Shown here in pieces: positions 10,853 to 20,604 of a DNA stretch of 64,000 bases. The DNA is from Microbacterium ureisolvens (GTDB taxonomy: Bacteria; Actinomycetota; Actinomycetes; Actinomycetales; Microbacteriaceae): NCBI RefSeq assembly GCF_019511645.1, contig NZ_JAEUAX010000004.1:1-64000 (forward strand), given 5' to 3'. A program made the position numbers and the translations under genes. How positions within the stretch are numbered: position 1 is the stretch's first letter; every line of letters starts with the position of its first letter. Below the pieces are notes generated by a model. The model did not search any database. It saw only the letters and a program-made list of their open reading frames with translations, and was not told where the DNA came from.

Positions 10853-12006
10853 GAGGAGTAAGCGCTGTTCTCGTGGACGTAGTCGTGGGTGAGGTCGTTC
10901 GTGAGGACCGTCGCCGTCGCCGCGCCGACCTTGAGGTCGATCACGAGGTGGGTCGCTCGCGGCGTGAGATCGACGGCTTCTCGCGGGGCGTCGGGGCCGC
11001 CGGCGCTGCACACGCGCACGGCGTTCATCCAGACGTCGACGTCGTAGGGGTCGAACGCGGCCTGCGTCGTGCCGATCGCGGCGAGCACGCGGCCCCAGTT
11101 CGGGTCGTTGCCGAAGATCGCGGCCTTGAAGAGGTTGTTGCGGGCGACCGAGCGGCCGACCTCCACGGCGTCCTCCTCCGACGCGGCGTTGACGACCTCG
11201 ATCGTGATGTCGTGGCTGGCGCCCTCCGCATCGCCCTGCAGCTGCCGGGCGAGGTCCTGGCACACGTCGGCGAGTGCCGCGGCGAACGCGTCGGCGTCCG
11301 GGGTGACGCCCGACGCGCCGCTGACCATCAGGGTCACCTGGTCGTTCGTCGACATGCAGCCGTCCGAGTCGAGTCGGTCGAACGTGCGCCCCGTGGCGGC
11401 ACGCAGCGCCGCGTCGGCCTGCGTCGAGTCGAGCACGGCGTCGGTCGTGATCACCACGAGCATCGTCGCGAGGCCGGGCGCCAGCATCCCCGCGCCCTTC
11501 GCCATGCCGCCGATCGACCAGCCGTCGCCGGTCGCGACGGCGCGCTTCGGCTTCGAATCGGTGGTCATGATGGCGAGGGATGCCGCCTCCCCGCCATCGG
11601 CGGACAGCCCGGCGATGCCCCGCTCGGTGCCCTCCAGCACCTTCGCCCGGAACACCTCGTCTCCGGTGCCGATGAGCCCGGTGGAGCAGACGAGGATGTC
11701 ACCGGCGCTCACGTCGAGCAGTTCCGCCGCCTTCTCGGCGGTCTGGTGCGTGGTCTGGAAGCCGAAGGAGCCGGTGAAGCAGTTCGCGCCGCCGGAGTTG
11801 AGGACGATCGCCTCCACCACGCCGTCGCGGATGACCTCCTGCGACCAGAGGATCGGGTTCGCCTTCGCGCGGTTGCTGGTGAACACCGCGGCGCCGACCT
11901 TGAGCGGTCCGCGGTTGACGACGACGGCCACATCGGGCTTGCCGGTCGACTTGAGTCCCACGGCGACGCCCGCCGCCTCGAATCCCTGGGGCGCGGTGAC
12001 GCTCAC
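10849..12006 (-). CDS. argJ: Glutamate N-acetyltransferase / amino-acid acetyltransferase
   Basis: The 385-residue ArgJ recycles the acetyl group from N-acetylornithine to glutamate. The autocleavage site is visible as [14 protein letters not shown], with Thr181 the expected nucleophile that becomes the N-terminus of the beta chain. An intact argJ means the pathway is the acetyl-recycling form, so no separate argE is needed. The start is GTG 12006, overlapping the argC stop as GTGA. Confidence 0.96.
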   Translation of the reverse strand: MSVTAPQGFEAAGVAVGLKSTGKPDVAVVVNRGPLKVGAAVFTSNRAKANPILWSQEVIRDGVVEAIVLNSGGANCFTGSFGFQTTHQTAEKAAELLDVSAGDILVCSTGLIGTGDEVFRAKVLEGTERGIAGLSADGGEAASLAIMTTDSKPKRAVATGDGWSIGGMAKGAGMLAPGLATMLVVITTDAVLDSTQADAALRAATGRTFDRLDSDGCMSTNDQVTLMVSGASGVTPDADAFAAALADVCQDLARQLQGDAEGASHDITIEVVNAASEEDAVEVGRSVARNNLFKAAIFGNDPNWGRVLAAIGTTQAAFDPYDVDVWMNAVRVCSAGGPDAPREAVDLTPRATHLVIDLKVGAATATVLTNDLTHDYVHENSAYSS

Positions 12007-13073
12007 GGCGCTACTCCGTTCACGCTCAGCGCGGTGCCCTCGGCGAGTCCCAGCGCGATGTTCATGGACTGCACGGCGGCTCCGGCCGTGCCCTTGACGA
12101 GGTTGTCGACGGCCGTCACGACGATCACGCGGTTCGCTGCGCGGTCGATCGCGAGACCCATCAGCGCCGTGTTGGCTCCGAGCACGTCAGCCGTGCGCGG
12201 GAACTGGCCGGCGGGCAGCAGCTGCACGAAGGTCTCGTCGCCGTACGCCGCCTCCCACGCGCCGCGGATCTCGTCGTCGGTCGCGCCCGGGGTGATCGGC
12301 GCCGTGGAGGTCGCGAGGATGCCCCGCGACATCGGCACCAGGACCGGCGTGAAGGAGATGCGGATGCCTTCGTCTGCGGTCGCGCGCTCGGCGTTCGACG
12401 GGCGCGCGGCCGCGAGCGCCTGCCGGATCTCGGGGATGTGCCGGTGCGAGCCGCCGACGGCGTAGGGATTGGCCGTGCCCAGGATCTCGGCGGCCAGCAG
12501 GTTGGTCTTGAGGCTCTTGCCCGCTCCCGAGGGGCCGACGGCGAGCACCGACACGATGTCGGAGGGGTCGATGACGCCGGCCGCGACACCCGGCGCGAGG
12601 CTCAGGCTCACCGTGGAGGCGTTGCACCCGGGAGCAGCGATACGGGATGCGCCGACCAGCCGTTCGCGCTGCTTCGCGCCCGCCACCGGAAGCTCGGGAA
12701 CGCCGTACGCCCATGGCTCGTGGAAATCGCCGCCGTAGAACCGATCCCAGTCGGCGACCGACTCGAGGCGATGGTCGGCCCCGGCGTCGATGACGAGGGG
12801 CGTATCGCCGAGCGCATCGGTGTACTGCCCGGATTGGCCGTGCGGCAGCGCCAGGAAGACGATGTCGTGGCCGGCGAGCACCTCGGGCGAGGTCTCGGCC
12901 AGGGTCAGGTGCGCGAGCGAGCGCAGGTGCGGCTGGTGCTGGATGAGCGGCTGTCCCGCGTTGGAGTGCGCGGTCACGGTGCGGATCTCGACGTCGGGAT
13001 GCGCGGCGAGGATCCGCAGGATCTCGCCGCCCGCATAGCCGGATGCGCCGGAGACGGCGACCGAATATGTCAT
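12003..13073 (-). CDS. argC: N-acetyl-gamma-glutamyl-phosphate reductase
   Basis: The 356-residue NADPH enzyme is the first gene of the arg operon. The Rossmann GASGYAGGE motif is at 9-17 and catalytic Cys150 lies in [11 protein letters not shown] 13073 is preferred over an in-frame GTG three codons upstream. The sequence AAGGTGG just before the ATG can be read either as a ribosome site or as part of a TAAGGT -10 box 7 nt away, i.e. a leaderless start. Confidence 0.96.
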   Translation of the reverse strand: MTYSVAVSGASGYAGGEILRILAAHPDVEIRTVTAHSNAGQPLIQHQPHLRSLAHLTLAETSPEVLAGHDIVFLALPHGQSGQYTDALGDTPLVIDAGADHRLESVADWDRFYGGDFHEPWAYGVPELPVAGAKQRERLVGASRIAAPGCNASTVSLSLAPGVAAGVIDPSDIVSVLAVGPSGAGKSLKTNLLAAEILGTANPYAVGGSHRHIPEIRQALAAARPSNAERATADEGIRISFTPVLVPMSRGILATSTAPITPGATDDEIRGAWEAAYGDETFVQLLPAGQFPRTADVLGANTALMGLAIDRAANRVIVVTAVDNLVKGTAGAAVQSMNIALGLAEGTALSVNGVAP

Positions 13074-13080
13074 GGATTCC

Positions 13081-13086
13081 ACCTTA
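13081..13086 (-). promoter_or_regulatory. Possible -10 box of the arg operon promoter
   Basis: The minus strand reads TAAGGT, then 7 nt, then the argC ATG. The same bases could serve as a Shine-Dalgarno sequence. I see no clear ArgR-type operator in the 247 bp between argC and the next gene. Confidence 0.45.
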
Positions 13087-13320
13087 GAGTCTGGGGCTGA
13101 GGGCCGGAGACGGCGACGCCCACTCGCGACGGTCCATGACAGGACGGCGTGCGGGGTCGCCTAGAGTCGGCGCTCGCCCAGGCTCACGGAGAGGCGGAGT
13201 CGGCGTCGGCGCGCGGGAGCGGCGCTCGGAACGAGCGTCGAGAGTCCCTGGGTCGCCGAAGGCATGCGCCGACGATAGCGGCCGGGCCGCGGCATCCGCA
13301 AATCGATGCCTCGCCAGGCG

Positions 13321-14313
13321 TCACACCGCGCGGGGGCGGCCGAGCAAGGACAGGAGCGCGAGCTCGTCGGCACGCGTGAGCCCTGCGCGCCGCCCGCGCT
13401 CGAGGCCGCGCTCCCGCTCATCGGCGAGCGTACGGTCCAGGGTCTCGCGGAGCGGGCGCAGGCGGCCGCCGAGCAGTCGGTAGGTGGAGTTCGAACGGGT
13501 CCAGAATCCCCGCATGTCGGCGGGCAGCCACAGCGGGAGCGATCGCGGCCCCATCCAGTAGGCGACCTCGTGCCGCTGCAGCCAGTCGTCGTTTGCGGCG
13601 ACGAGGAATCCCGTGTGCCGCGCGAGCTCGCGCGCCTCGGCGAAGAGCCGGTCGAGGGTGAGCGGATCGCCGACCGCGTTCACGACGCCGGTCCATCGCT
13701 CACGGCCGACCGACTGCACGAACTCGGCGAGGTCGTCGACGTCGATCACCTGCGCACCCCGCTCGGCGGTATCGGGCACCAGCACGTCGTCGGCACCCGC
13801 AAGGGCGAACCGGCCCACCCAGTACCCGAACCGGTCGGTCGGGTCACCGGGCCCGACGATGAGTCCCGGACGCACGATCGCCGCGCGGAACCCGAGAGCC
13901 GAGCGGACGGATGCCTCGGCCCGCACCTTCGCGCGGCCGTAGTCCTCGTCCTCATCGGGGCCGGCGGGCGTCAGCAGGTCGGCGGTCTCGTCGGCGCCCG
14001 GCACGTCGTCGGCGGCGTACACGGACGCGCTCGAGATGTAGGTCCAGTGGCGCGTGCGCTCCCCCAGCGCCGCCACAGCCGCCCCGACGTGGTCGGGGTT
14101 CGACGACACATCGACGATCGCGTCCCAGTCACGGCGCCGGACTTCGTCGTACGCGTCCGGGTCGTCGCGATCGGCGACGACGAGCGTGGTGCCGTACGGT
14201 GCGTCGCGTCCGCCTCGGGCGAGGCACGTGACGGCGGCGCCGGCATCCGCCCATCGCTCGGCGATGCGCCCGCTCAGCCAGCCCGTCCCGCCCAGCACCA
14301 GTACGTCGGTCAT
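13321..14313 (-). CDS. NAD-dependent epimerase/dehydratase family protein
   Basis: The 330-residue extended-SDR protein starts with a Rossmann glycine motif, VLGGTGWLSG, followed by an acidic-residue cofactor region. SSASVYA, and YGRAKV further on, supply the Ser and the Tyr-x-x-x-Lys expected of the active site. The C-terminal half is the substrate domain and gives no clear specificity. ATG 14313 is preferred to an upstream TTG because GGTGGAG lies just before it. It is downstream of pheT by 35 nt in the same direction. Substrate unknown. Confidence 0.8.
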   Translation of the reverse strand: MTDVLVLGGTGWLSGRIAERWADAGAAVTCLARGGRDAPYGTTLVVADRDDPDAYDEVRRRDWDAIVDVSSNPDHVGAAVAALGERTRHWTYISSASVYAADDVPGADETADLLTPAGPDEDEDYGRAKVRAEASVRSALGFRAAIVRPGLIVGPGDPTDRFGYWVGRFALAGADDVLVPDTAERGAQVIDVDDLAEFVQSVGRERWTGVVNAVGDPLTLDRLFAEARELARHTGFLVAANDDWLQRHEVAYWMGPRSLPLWLPADMRGFWTRSNSTYRLLGGRLRPLRETLDRTLADERERGLERGRRAGLTRADELALLSLLGRPRAV

Positions 14314-14348
14314 GGCTCCACCCAACCAGACGCGCCGGGATACGGATG

Positions 14349-16886
14349 CTACTCGCGCAGCGTCGCTCCGAAACGCTCGGTCGCGACGGCCACGCCCGCG
14401 AGCTTCGCCTCCGTGGCCTCGGCGGCGGTGAGCGTGCGATCGGGGGCGCGGAAGCGCAGCGCGAACGTGAGGCTCTTCTCGCCGTCGGGCACACCTTGTC
14501 CGCGATAGTCGTCGACCAGGCGCACGGACTCGAGCAGCTCCCCCGCGCCCGCGACGAGCGCGGCGCGCACCTCGGCCGCCGGGACGTCGACACCGAGCAC
14601 CAGCGAGACGTCCTGCGTCGCGGCCGGGAAGCCCGACAGCGACGCCGCGACGACCTTCTCACCTGCGAGCGAGAGCACGAGGTCGAGATCGAGCTCGGCG
14701 ACGATCACCCGACCCGGAAGATCGGATGCCTGTGCCACCGCCGGAAGCAGCTCGCCGACGTACCCGACCTCCGTGCCGGCCACCGTCAGCACGCCGGTGC
14801 GGCCCGGGTGCAGCGCGGCGCGCCGGCCCTGTGCGACGTCGATCGTGACGCCCGCTGCCGCGGCGATCGTGCGGACCGCGTCCAGCGCATCGGCGAGCTC
14901 GGCCGTCACCGGCGCGACACCCGGCTGCTTCGCCACGAGGCTGCCCGTGAGCAGCACGGCGACGTGGCGGGGCTGGGGCGGGATCGAGGCATCGAGCTCG
15001 GCGAGGGTCGCAGCATCCGGTCGCACCGCCAGTGGCGGCACGAACGGCGTGCCGTACTGCACACCCGGCTTCGGAAGGAACACGACGCCCGTCTCGAAGA
15101 GCGAGAGGTCGGTGAGGCCACGCGCCACGTTGCGATGTGCGACCTGCAGGAGACCGGGCACGAGCGAGCGACGAAGGAACGGCGCCTGCCCGTCGAGGGG
15201 GTTCGCCAGCTTCACGCTCGGCAGGTGCTCCCCCGACGGCGAGCCGTGGAGGTCGTTCTGCTCCTCGGTGGTGAACCCGAACGAAGGGGTCTCGACGAAC
15301 CCGGCGGCGGCGAGCGCGTTCGCCACGCGACGCCGGCCCTGCTGCGCGGCGGTGAGGCCGCGGCCCGACGGCGGCGTGGGCAGTACCGAGGGAATGCGGT
15401 CGTAACCCTCGATGCGGGCGACCTCCTCAGCCAGCGTCCACTTGTCGGTGAGGTCGGGACGCCACGATGGCGGGATCACCTGCCAGCCGGCCGCGTCGTC
15501 CTCGGCCTCCACGACCTCGCAGCCGATGAGCCGCAGCGCGGCCTCGATCTGGCTCGGCGTGTAGTCGACGCCGATGAGGTGCTGCACGAACGTCGGCGGC
15601 AGGTCGATGCCGGGGATGAACACCTCGGCGAACAGCGCCGCGCCGTATTCGTCGTCGCTGGTGCCGCCGGCGTACTCGACCATGAGGTCGGCGACGCGAC
15701 GCGCGGCGACGAAAGGCACGAGCGGGTCGACGCCGCGCTCGAAACGACGGGATGCCTCGCTCGGCAGCTTGTGCCGGCGGGCCGTGCGCGCGATCGACAC
15801 CGTGTCGAACGTGGCCGCTTCGATGAGCACGTTGCGGGTCGTGTCACCCATCTCCGTGGCGCCGCCTCCCATGACGCCCGCCAGGCCGATCGGCCCCGAC
15901 TCGTCGGTGATGAGGAGGTCCTCGACGTCCAGCGTGCGGACCTTGCCGTCGAGCGTCTCGAGCTTTTCGCCGTGGGTCGCACGGCGCACCGTGATGCCGC
16001 CCTGCAGCTTGTCGAGGTCGTAGCCGTGGATCGGCTGGCCGAGCTCGAGCATCACGTAGTTGGTGATGTCGATGAGGATGCCGAGGGAGCGGATGCCCGC
16101 GAGCGACAGGCGCGCGATCATCCACGCGGGGGTCGGCTTGGTGGGGTCGACGTCGCGCACGACGCGCGCCACGAACTCGGTGACGCCCGCGCGGCCGCGG
16201 ATCGGAGCGAGGTCGTCGGCTCTGACCGGGAAGCCCGAGCCCGGGGCCAGCTCTTCCCACGCGCGGTCGGCCGGGTCGCGGAACGCCGCGCCGGTCGAGT
16301 GGGAGTACTCGCGGGCGACGCCGCGGATCGACAGGGCGTAGCCGCGGTCGGGGGTCACGTTGATCTCGACGGCGACATCGTCGAGGCCGAGGAGGGAGAT
16401 GGCGTCGGTGCCGACGGGCGCGTCGATGCCGAGCTCGACGAGACGCAGGATGCCGTTGTGCTCGTCGCCGAGACCCAGCTCGCGGGCGGATGCGATCATG
16501 CCGTCCGACACGTGGCCGTAGGTCTTGCGCGCGGCGATCGGGAACGGGCCGGGGAGCACCGCGCCGGGCAGCGTCACCACGACCTTGTCGCCGACGAAGA
16601 AGTTGCGCGCACCGCACACGACGCCGTGCACCGCGTCGCCGCCGTCCGCGGCGGTCTCGCCGTCGGGTGCGACGCGCACCTGGACCCATCGGATCGTCTT
16701 GCCGTTGGACTGCGGCTCCTCGACGAAATCGAGCACCTCGCCCACCACGATCGGGCCCTGCAGCTCGAAGCGGTGCACGTCCTCCTCTTCGAACCCGACG
16801 CGCACGAGCGCGGCGAGGACGTCCTCCGGCGAGGCGTCCGCCGGGACGTCGACGTACTCACGAAGCCATGAGAGCGGGACGCGCAT
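14349..16886 (-). CDS. pheT: Phenylalanyl-tRNA synthetase beta subunit
   Basis: The 845-residue PheT pairs with PheS in an alpha2beta2 enzyme. In order it has an N-terminal core, an EMAP/tRNA-binding OB-like domain (about 40-160), the B3/B4 editing domain, the B5 domain, the catalytic-like core, and a C-terminal ferredoxin-fold anticodon-binding domain (last ~95 residues, starting near SGFPAATQDVSLVL). Length is normal. Its ATG overlaps the pheS stop by one base (TGATG). Confidence 0.97.
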   Translation of the reverse strand: MRVPLSWLREYVDVPADASPEDVLAALVRVGFEEEDVHRFELQGPIVVGEVLDFVEEPQSNGKTIRWVQVRVAPDGETAADGGDAVHGVVCGARNFFVGDKVVVTLPGAVLPGPFPIAARKTYGHVSDGMIASARELGLGDEHNGILRLVELGIDAPVGTDAISLLGLDDVAVEINVTPDRGYALSIRGVAREYSHSTGAAFRDPADRAWEELAPGSGFPVRADDLAPIRGRAGVTEFVARVVRDVDPTKPTPAWMIARLSLAGIRSLGILIDITNYVMLELGQPIHGYDLDKLQGGITVRRATHGEKLETLDGKVRTLDVEDLLITDESGPIGLAGVMGGGATEMGDTTRNVLIEAATFDTVSIARTARRHKLPSEASRRFERGVDPLVPFVAARRVADLMVEYAGGTSDDEYGAALFAEVFIPGIDLPPTFVQHLIGVDYTPSQIEAALRLIGCEVVEAEDDAAGWQVIPPSWRPDLTDKWTLAEEVARIEGYDRIPSVLPTPPSGRGLTAAQQGRRRVANALAAAGFVETPSFGFTTEEQNDLHGSPSGEHLPSVKLANPLDGQAPFLRRSLVPGLLQVAHRNVARGLTDLSLFETGVVFLPKPGVQYGTPFVPPLAVRPDAATLAELDASIPPQPRHVAVLLTGSLVAKQPGVAPVTAELADALDAVRTIAAAAGVTIDVAQGRRAALHPGRTGVLTVAGTEVGYVGELLPAVAQASDLPGRVIVAELDLDLVLSLAGEKVVAASLSGFPAATQDVSLVLGVDVPAAEVRAALVAGAGELLESVRLVDDYRGQGVPDGEKSLTFALRFRAPDRTLTAAEATEAKLAGVAVATERFGATLRE

Positions 16887-17935
16887 CAGACCACCATTCC
16901 GAACTGCTCGCTGAAGCGGACATCACCCTCGGCCATGTCGCGCATGTCCTGAACGTCGCTGCGGAACATCAGCGTCCGCTCGATGCCCATGCCGAAGGCG
17001 AAGCCCGAGTACTCCTCCGGGTCGATCCCCGCAGCCCGCAGCACGTTCGGGTTGATCATGCCGCAGCCGCCCCACTCGATCCATCGGGCGCCGCCCTTGA
17101 AGGTCGGATGCCACAGGTCGAGCTCGGCCGACGGCTCCGTGAAGGGGAAGAAGTTCGCGCGGAAGCGCGTCTTGGCCTCTGCGCCGAACAGCACCTTCGC
17201 GGCGTGGTCGAGCGTGCCCTTGAGGTGTGCCATCGTGATGCCCTTGTCGACGACGATGCCCTCGAACTGCGTGAAGACAGGCAGGTGCGTCGCATCGAAC
17301 TCGTCGGTGCGGTACACACGGCCCGGGCAGAGCACGTACAGCGGCAGGTCCCGCTCGAGCATCGAGCGCACCTGGACCGGGCTGGTGTGGGTGCGCATCA
17401 CGAGGTGGCGCTCCACCGGGTCGACGAAGAACGTGTCCTGCATCTGACGTGCGGGGTGATCGACGTCGAAGTTCAGGGCGTCGAAGTTGAACCACTCGTG
17501 CTCGAGCTCGGGGCCCTCCGCGATCTCCCAGCCCATCCCGACGAAGATGTCGGCGATCTGCTCCTGCAGGAGGGAGATCGGATGCCGCGCCCCCACGCGC
17601 GCGCGGGCCGCGAGGGCCGTGATGTCCACGCGCTCCGCGTCGAGCTTCGCGGCCGTCTCGGCCGCGGCGAGCTCCTCCTCGCGGGCGGCGAACGCCTGGT
17701 TCACCCGACCGCGGGCCTGGCCCACGAGCTTGCCGAACTCGGCCTTCTTGTCGTTCGGCACGTCGCGCAGCCGCGCGTTGAGCTTCGCCAGCGGCGAACC
17801 CTCGGCGGCGTGCGCGGAGCGGGCGGCCTTCAGCGCTGCGGTGTCGCCGGCGGCCGCGATGGCCTCGAGGGCGGCGTCGACGGCGGCGTTCACCGCCTCA
17901 GGCGTGATCTCGGTGGTTTCGGGAGCGTCGGACAC
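16886..17935 (-). CDS. pheS: Phenylalanyl-tRNA synthetase alpha subunit
   Basis: The 349-residue class II synthetase subunit has an N-terminal coiled coil (about 20-100) for tRNA binding, motif 2 around the RTHTSPVQVRSM segment, and motif 3 near the C-terminus in FAFGMGIERTLM. The GGARWIEWGGCGM segment lines the Phe pocket. It starts at GTG 17935; a TAGACT -10 box ends 8 nt upstream, suggesting a leaderless pheST transcript. Confidence 0.97.
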   Translation of the reverse strand: MSDAPETTEITPEAVNAAVDAALEAIAAAGDTAALKAARSAHAAEGSPLAKLNARLRDVPNDKKAEFGKLVGQARGRVNQAFAAREEELAAAETAAKLDAERVDITALAARARVGARHPISLLQEQIADIFVGMGWEIAEGPELEHEWFNFDALNFDVDHPARQMQDTFFVDPVERHLVMRTHTSPVQVRSMLERDLPLYVLCPGRVYRTDEFDATHLPVFTQFEGIVVDKGITMAHLKGTLDHAAKVLFGAEAKTRFRANFFPFTEPSAELDLWHPTFKGGARWIEWGGCGMINPNVLRAAGIDPEEYSGFAFGMGIERTLMFRSDVQDMRDMAEGDVRFSEQFGMVV

Positions 17936-17943
17936 GAGAGACG

Positions 17944-17949
17944 AGTCTA
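17944..17949 (-). promoter_or_regulatory. -10 box of leaderless pheST promoter
   Basis: The minus strand reads TAGACT, then 8 nt, then the GTG of pheS. Confidence 0.55.
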
Positions 17950-17986
17950 CCGACGGGCAGTGACCTGCTCCGCCCGATGCGCGGCC

Positions 17987-18913
17987 TCAGGCGGTGCTGC
18001 CCGCATCGAACTTGCCGATGCCCTTCTGGGCCGCGATCAGCTCCGTGTCGGTCGTCGGCGCATTCGCCGGGCCGGGACCCATGCCCGCGCCGGCCACACC
18101 ACCGGTCTTGGGCGAGCGACGCAGCCGCTTCTCGACCGTGTACGCCACGTACGACAGGGCGAGGCAGAGGATGACGTAGATCGCGCCGGCGACGAGCGCT
18201 GCCGGGATCAGCGGTGAGCCGAGCACCGCGTTGGATCCGAGCAGGCGGGCGAAGTACAGCAGCTCGGGGTAGGTGATGATGAACCCGAGCGCGGTGTCCT
18301 TGAGGGTGACGACCAGCTGGGCGATGATCACGGGCATCATCGCGCGGATGGCCTGCGGCAGAAGGACGAGCCGCATCACGCCGGCCTTGCGAAGGCCGAT
18401 CGCGTAGCCCGCCTCCCTCTGTCCTCTCGGCAGCGACTCCACGCCGGCCCGGACGACCTCAGCGAGCACGGAGCCGTTGTACGCGATGAGTGCGATGACG
18501 ACCGCCCAGTAGGAGGACATCTTGATGCCGATCACCGGCAGGCCGTAGTACAGCAGGATCATGAAGATCAGCACGGGGATGGCACGGAACACCTCGGTGA
18601 TGCCGGCGATGGGCATCCGGATCCAGGCGTGATCCGACAGGCGGCCGATGGCGAGGACGAAGCCCAGGATGAGGGCGCCGACGGAAGCCACGGCGAATGC
18701 CGCCAGTGTGCGCAGGGTCGCGAGCCCGAACTGCTCCCAGATGCGCGTGAAGGTGAAGGCGTACCACTTCTCAGGGCTGAACTGCCCGGTCACCCAGAAG
18801 CGCCACAGCACCCAGCCGAGCACGGCGAGCACGACCAGCACCGTGATCACGCCGAGGATGCGGTTGCGGATGATGGCCCGCGGACCGGGGACGTCATACA
18901 GGACCGAGCTCAT
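17987..18913 (-). CDS. gluD: Glutamate ABC transporter permease GluD
   Basis: The 308-residue polar amino acid permease has about six transmembrane helices and the EAA loop (GLRKAGVMRLVLLPQAIRAM, starting near residue 200) that docks on the ATPase. It forms the membrane channel with GluC. The long N-terminal cytoplasmic/first-helix region and a hydrophilic tail of about 45 residues (rich in Gly, Pro, Ala) are typical of actinobacterial GluD. ATG 18913 overlaps the gluC stop (ATGA) and has GGAGGG 7 nt upstream. Confidence 0.93.
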   Translation of the reverse strand: MSSVLYDVPGPRAIIRNRILGVITVLVVLAVLGWVLWRFWVTGQFSPEKWYAFTFTRIWEQFGLATLRTLAAFAVASVGALILGFVLAIGRLSDHAWIRMPIAGITEVFRAIPVLIFMILLYYGLPVIGIKMSSYWAVVIALIAYNGSVLAEVVRAGVESLPRGQREAGYAIGLRKAGVMRLVLLPQAIRAMMPVIIAQLVVTLKDTALGFIITYPELLYFARLLGSNAVLGSPLIPAALVAGAIYVILCLALSYVAYTVEKRLRRSPKTGGVAGAGMGPGPANAPTTDTELIAAQKGIGKFDAGSTA

Positions 18914-19557
18914 CGCGCAACCCTCCATCGGTTCTCGAGTACTCGCTGGAGCCAGGCGAGCAGCAGCACCATCACGACGAAGAACACCATGACCCACACG
19001 ATCGTGAGGAGTTGGTTCTCGCCGTTCTCGCTCATCTCGGCGCGGATGTTGCCGAGGTTGACGACCGAGAAGCCCGCAGCGACCGTCGTGTTCTTCAGCA
19101 GGGCGATGAACACGCTCATCATCGGCGGGATGACCGAGCGCGCCGCCTGGGGAAGCACGATGAGCGACATGACCTGGCCGAAGGTCAGGCCGATCGCGCG
19201 CGCCGCCTCTGCCTGCCCGACAGGAACGGTGTTGATACCGGAGCGGATGGTCTCCGCGACATACGTGGCCGTGTAGATGCCGAGGGCCCACACCGCCAGC
19301 ACGAGGAAGTTCGCCCGACCGGGCAGCAGGAGCGGCACGCAGAACGCGAAGAAGAACATCACGAGCGTGAGGGGTGTGTTGCGGATCCAGTTCACATAGA
19401 CCGTCCCGACCGCCCGGGCCACCGGGATCGGGGACACGCGCATCGCTCCCACGATGACGCCAAGGATCAGTGCGATCACTGCGCCGCCGAAGAACAGCAC
19501 GAGCGTGCCCACGAGCGCGTCGCGCCACAGGTCGGGATAGTCCGTGATGATGTTCAC
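18910..19557 (-). CDS. gluC: Glutamate ABC transporter permease GluC
   Basis: The 215-residue HisM-type permease has about five transmembrane segments and an EAA loop (ARAIGLTFGQVMSLIVLPQA, near 120-140). The GTG at 19557 is chosen because GAGGAGGAGG lies just upstream and the protein then begins with the short VNIITDYPDLW segment seen in the family; a longer frame upstream is low-complexity arginine and unlikely. Coupled to gluD by overlap. Confidence 0.92.
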   Translation of the reverse strand: MNIITDYPDLWRDALVGTLVLFFGGAVIALILGVIVGAMRVSPIPVARAVGTVYVNWIRNTPLTLVMFFFAFCVPLLLPGRANFLVLAVWALGIYTATYVAETIRSGINTVPVGQAEAARAIGLTFGQVMSLIVLPQAARSVIPPMMSVFIALLKNTTVAAGFSVVNLGNIRAEMSENGENQLLTIVWVMVFFVVMVLLLAWLQRVLENRWRVAR

Positions 19558-19580
19558 CCGCGCGTCCTCCTCCTCGGATG

Positions 19581-19618
19581 CGGTGGCGGCATCCGGGTCG
19601 CCCCCGATGCCGCCACCG
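19581..19618 (-). terminator. Strong intercistronic hairpin between gluB and gluC
   Basis: A perfect 13-bp inverted repeat, CGGTGGCGGCATC and GATGCCGCCACCG, with a 12-nt loop sits after the gluB stop (19626) and ends 24 bp before the gluC start. Without a T-run it is more likely a 3'-end stabiliser or partial terminator that raises binding-protein mRNA over permease mRNA. Confidence 0.65.
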
Positions 19619-19625
19619 TGGGTTG

Positions 19626-20543
19626 TCAGTCGACGGGATCGACGTCCGGCTGTTCGCCTTCGACGCCGGCGGCGCCGAGGTTGTTCTCGAAGATCGCCTC
19701 CCACGTGTCGCCGCCATCGGTGAACATCTCGTTGACGAACTCGACGAACGCCGTGTCGCCCTTCTGGATGCCGACGCCGTAGCGCTCCTCGCTGAACGGC
19801 TCGCCGACCACCTTGAGGGCGTCGGGGTCCTGCGCGGCGTAGCCGATGAGAATCGCCTCATCGGTGGTCACCGCATCCACCTGGCCGCTCTTGAGCTGCT
19901 CGACGCACTGCGAGTACGTGTCGAACTCGGTGGTGGTGGCTTCCGGGTACTCGTCCTTGATCCGCTGGATCGAGGTCGAGCCGGTCGCCGAGCAGACGTT
20001 CTTGCCGGCGAGGTCTTCGGGGCCTTCGATCTCGTCATTGTCGGCGGCGACGAGCAGACCCTGGCCGGTGATGAAGTAGGGACCCGCGAAGGAGATCTGC
20101 TCCTTGCGCTTGTCGGTGATCGAGTACGTGCCGACGTAGTAGTCGATGTCGCCGTTGACGATGGCCTGCTCGCGGTTGGCCGAGGGGATGGCCGTGAACT
20201 CGATCTGGTCCTCGTCGTAGCCGAGCGACGCAGCGATCCAGCGCGCGATGTCGACGTCGAAGCCGGTGCGCTCACCGGTGGTGGGGTCGAGGTAGCCGAG
20301 CCCGGGCTGGTCCTCCTTCACACCGACCTTCACCGAGCCGCGCTCGGAGATGGCGTCGAACGTGGGGCTGCCCTCGATGCTGACGTCGGTGGCCACCTCC
20401 CAGGGCGTGCTCGAGGTCTCCTCGTCGCCGGCGTCGCCTTCATCAGTCGACGTGGCGCCGGGCGTGCCGCTGTTGCACGCCGTCAGCGCGAGCGCCGCGA
20501 TCGCGATACCCGCGAGCGCGCCGCCCATCCTGAGCTTTCGCAT
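19626..20543 (-). CDS. gluB: Glutamate-binding lipoprotein GluB
   Basis: The 305-residue solute-binding protein has a lipoprotein signal peptide ending in the lipobox LTAC (Cys23), a Ser/Thr/Glu/Asp-rich linker, then the SBP_bac_3 domain: GVKEDQPGLGY, GFDVDIARWIA, the IDYYVGTYSIT ligand segment and a C-terminal IFENNLG. Two further cysteines in the NVCSATGSTS and YSQCVEQL segments may form the disulfide typical of GluB. It is anchored outside the membrane and delivers glutamate to GluCD. A good ribosome site (GGAGGATCAC) precedes ATG 20543. Confidence 0.94.
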   Translation of the reverse strand: MRKLRMGGALAGIAIAALALTACNSGTPGATSTDEGDAGDEETSSTPWEVATDVSIEGSPTFDAISERGSVKVGVKEDQPGLGYLDPTTGERTGFDVDIARWIAASLGYDEDQIEFTAIPSANREQAIVNGDIDYYVGTYSITDKRKEQISFAGPYFITGQGLLVAADNDEIEGPEDLAGKNVCSATGSTSIQRIKDEYPEATTTEFDTYSQCVEQLKSGQVDAVTTDEAILIGYAAQDPDALKVVGEPFSEERYGVGIQKGDTAFVEFVNEMFTDGGDTWEAIFENNLGAAGVEGEQPDVDPVD

Positions 20544-20581
20544 GTGATCCTCCAGGTCCGTTCCGTGTGTTTCTTCGGTCG

Positions 20582-20601
20582 CCGCGCCGGTGCAGGCGCG
20601 G
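20582..20601 (-). other. Hairpin between gluA and gluB
   Basis: A perfect 7-bp stem, CCGCGCC and GGCGCGG, with a 6-nt loop lies directly after the gluA stop. It probably separates or stabilises the gluA and gluB message segments. Confidence 0.45.
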
Positions 20602-20604
20602 ACG

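Noticed and set aside
14346..16871. An 841-codon open frame on the plus strand opposite pheT
   Set aside because: It is a composition shadow of pheT; no domain or start signal.
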